A DNA stretch of 7,542 nucleotides, from positions 1 through 7,542 of the forward strand of contig JAAYRN010000205.1 in the NCBI GenBank assembly GCA_012518765.1, in the 5' to 3' direction. Source of the stretch: Bacteroidales bacterium. GTDB taxonomy: Bacteria; Bacteroidota; Bacteroidia; Bacteroidales; WCHB1-69. The translations under genes and the position numbers were made by a program. This document shows positions 6,881-7,542 of the stretch, one piece after another. The notes beneath the pieces were generated by a model that did no database searches, was not told where the DNA came from, and worked only from the letters and a program-made list of their open reading frames with translations. Position 1 is the first letter of the stretch. The number at the start of each line of letters is the position of its first letter.

Positions 6881-7501
6881 TTAATCCTCTATAAACGAAA
6901 CATCGCCCTTGCCTTTACGAATAATCGAAATATCGCCATCCACACAACGTATGACCGACGATGGGACGTAATCACCTGCTCCTCCATCAATAACAATATC
7001 TACTTTGTCTTGATATTGCTCGTAAATCAACTCGGGGTCTGTATAGTATTCTAAAAAATCATCTTTTATTTTCAAAGAAGCGTTGAGTATAGGTCGTCCC
7101 AATTCTTTAACTATTTGCCTTGCAATGTTATTATCGGGAACCCTTATGCCTACGTTTTTCTTTTTTTGTATAAGCTTGGGAACATTGCTATTAGCCTCTA
7201 AAACAAAAGTATAAGGACCTGGTAACAAATCTTTCATCAGCTTAAAAACCGTATTGTTTAAAGGAAGTGTGTAATCGGATAAATTTTTTAAATCGTAGCA
7301 AATAAATGAAAAATTTGATTTTTCTTTCTTTTTGTTAGTTAATAAACATAAACGATTCAAGGCTTTGGCATTGTACAAATCACAGCCTATTCCATAAATA
7401 GTATCGGTTGGATAAATAATAATTCCTCCATCCATCAAACAATCAACTACTTGTTTAATTAAGCGTTCATTGGGATTATCTTCATATAGTTTGAGAAACA
7501 T
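6881..7501 (-). CDS. YciO-like Sua5/YciO/YrdC family protein
   Basis: The product has 206 residues, the same length as E. coli YciO, and one YrdC-like domain. Family members bind nucleotide and RNA; TsaC/Sua5 makes threonylcarbamoyl-AMP from threonine, bicarbonate and ATP for tRNA t6A37. Visible motifs are YPTDTIYGIGCD (30-41), PGPYTFVLE (94-102), GIRVPDN (118-124), GRPILNASLK (135-144), PSSVI (180-184) and IIRKGKGD (193-200). The TsaC/Sua5 active-site pattern STSAN is NASLK here, so the Ser-x-Asn pair is missing. NFSFICYDLKNLSDYT resembles YciO rather than TsaC. I therefore expect a YciO-type paralogue with weak or different activity, and a true TsaC/Sua5 elsewhere in the genome. Automatic annotation would probably call it threonylcarbamoyl-AMP synthase. 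The ATG at 7501 directly follows a predicted RNA hairpin; its stop codon directly abuts rnpB. Confidence 0.9.
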   Translation of the reverse strand: MFLKLYEDNPNERLIKQVVDCLMDGGIIIYPTDTIYGIGCDLYNAKALNRLCLLTNKKKEKSNFSFICYDLKNLSDYTLPLNNTVFKLMKDLLPGPYTFVLEANSNVPKLIQKKKNVGIRVPDNNIARQIVKELGRPILNASLKIKDDFLEYYTDPELIYEQYQDKVDIVIDGGAGDYVPSSVIRCVDGDISIIRKGKGDVSFIED

Positions 7502-7535
7502 AAGCAGCTTTTTTAAAAAAAAGGGTAAGCTACTT
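7502..7535 (-). promoter_or_regulatory. Predicted leader hairpin abutting the yciO-like start codon
   Basis: Read leftward, AAGTAGCTT (7535-7527) pairs with AAGCTGCTT (7510-7502) over 9 bp including one G-U wobble, around a 16-nt A/T-rich loop. The 3' arm ends one base before the ATG at 7501-7499, so the stem would cover the ribosome-binding region. On the + strand the wobble becomes an A-C mismatch, which favours function in the leftward transcript. The window ends 7 nt further, so the promoter is not visible. Confidence 0.35.
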
Positions 7536-7542
7536 ATATCGC

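Noticed and set aside
6533..7054. Three overlapping + strand open frames (6533-6799, 6610-6894, 6815-7054)
   Set aside because: They are antisense to RNase P RNA and to the end of the yciO-like gene; their translations are low-complexity by-products of that RNA.
1..7542. CRISPR array, tRNA genes, insertion sequence, phage or defence module
   Set aside because: No regularly spaced direct repeats, cloverleaf-like stretches, transposase, integrase or nuclease genes were seen; the window is otherwise filled by housekeeping genes.

Overview
The window is compact, AT-rich chromosomal DNA, most likely from a Bacteroidales-like member of the Bacteroidota. Three things point there. The encoded proteins have Bacteroidota flavour: a long single-chain M16 peptidase with a signal peptide ending in Ser-Gln, and GcvT and RlmN of the Bacteroidota type. 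Promoter-like elements match the TAnnTTTG -7 consensus. Genes mostly lack a clear Shine-Dalgarno sequence and have A-rich leaders. Assignment below phylum/order is not possible from the sequence alone.

Layout. Positions 1-154 hold no gene: they carry a REPIN-like pair of inverted palindromes (12-76) and an intrinsic terminator (100-129) for the leftward unit. The leftward unit is an exported M16 zinc peptidase (3454-548), followed 12 nt later by a 126-residue protein of unknown function (535-155). A 185-bp divergent control region (3455-3639) has Bacteroidota-type promoter candidates for both directions and a 9-bp perfect dyad over the rightward one. The rightward unit is gcvT (glycine cleavage T protein), rlmN (23S rRNA/tRNA m2A methyltransferase) and an OmpR/PhoB-type response regulator, with gaps of 2 and 16 nt. 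It runs tail to tail into a leftward unit of a YciO-like Sua5/YciO/YrdC-family gene (7501-6881) and the RNase P RNA gene rnpB (about 6880-6501).

The yciO-rnpB-regulator junction is unusually compact. The P1 helix arms of RNase P RNA begin and end inside the stop codons of the two flanking genes. No free intergenic space remains for a separate rnpB promoter or a conventional regulator-gene terminator.

Functionally, most of the window is housekeeping: one-carbon metabolism, RNA modification, tRNA 5' processing, envelope proteolysis and signal transduction. I see no defence system, CRISPR array, transposase or biosynthetic cluster. The best leads are the structure-conserved REPIN-like pair, the zero-gap rnpB arrangement with possible two-way use of P1 as a terminator, the dyad at the gcvT promoter, and the small unrecognised protein with a mobile-element flavour.
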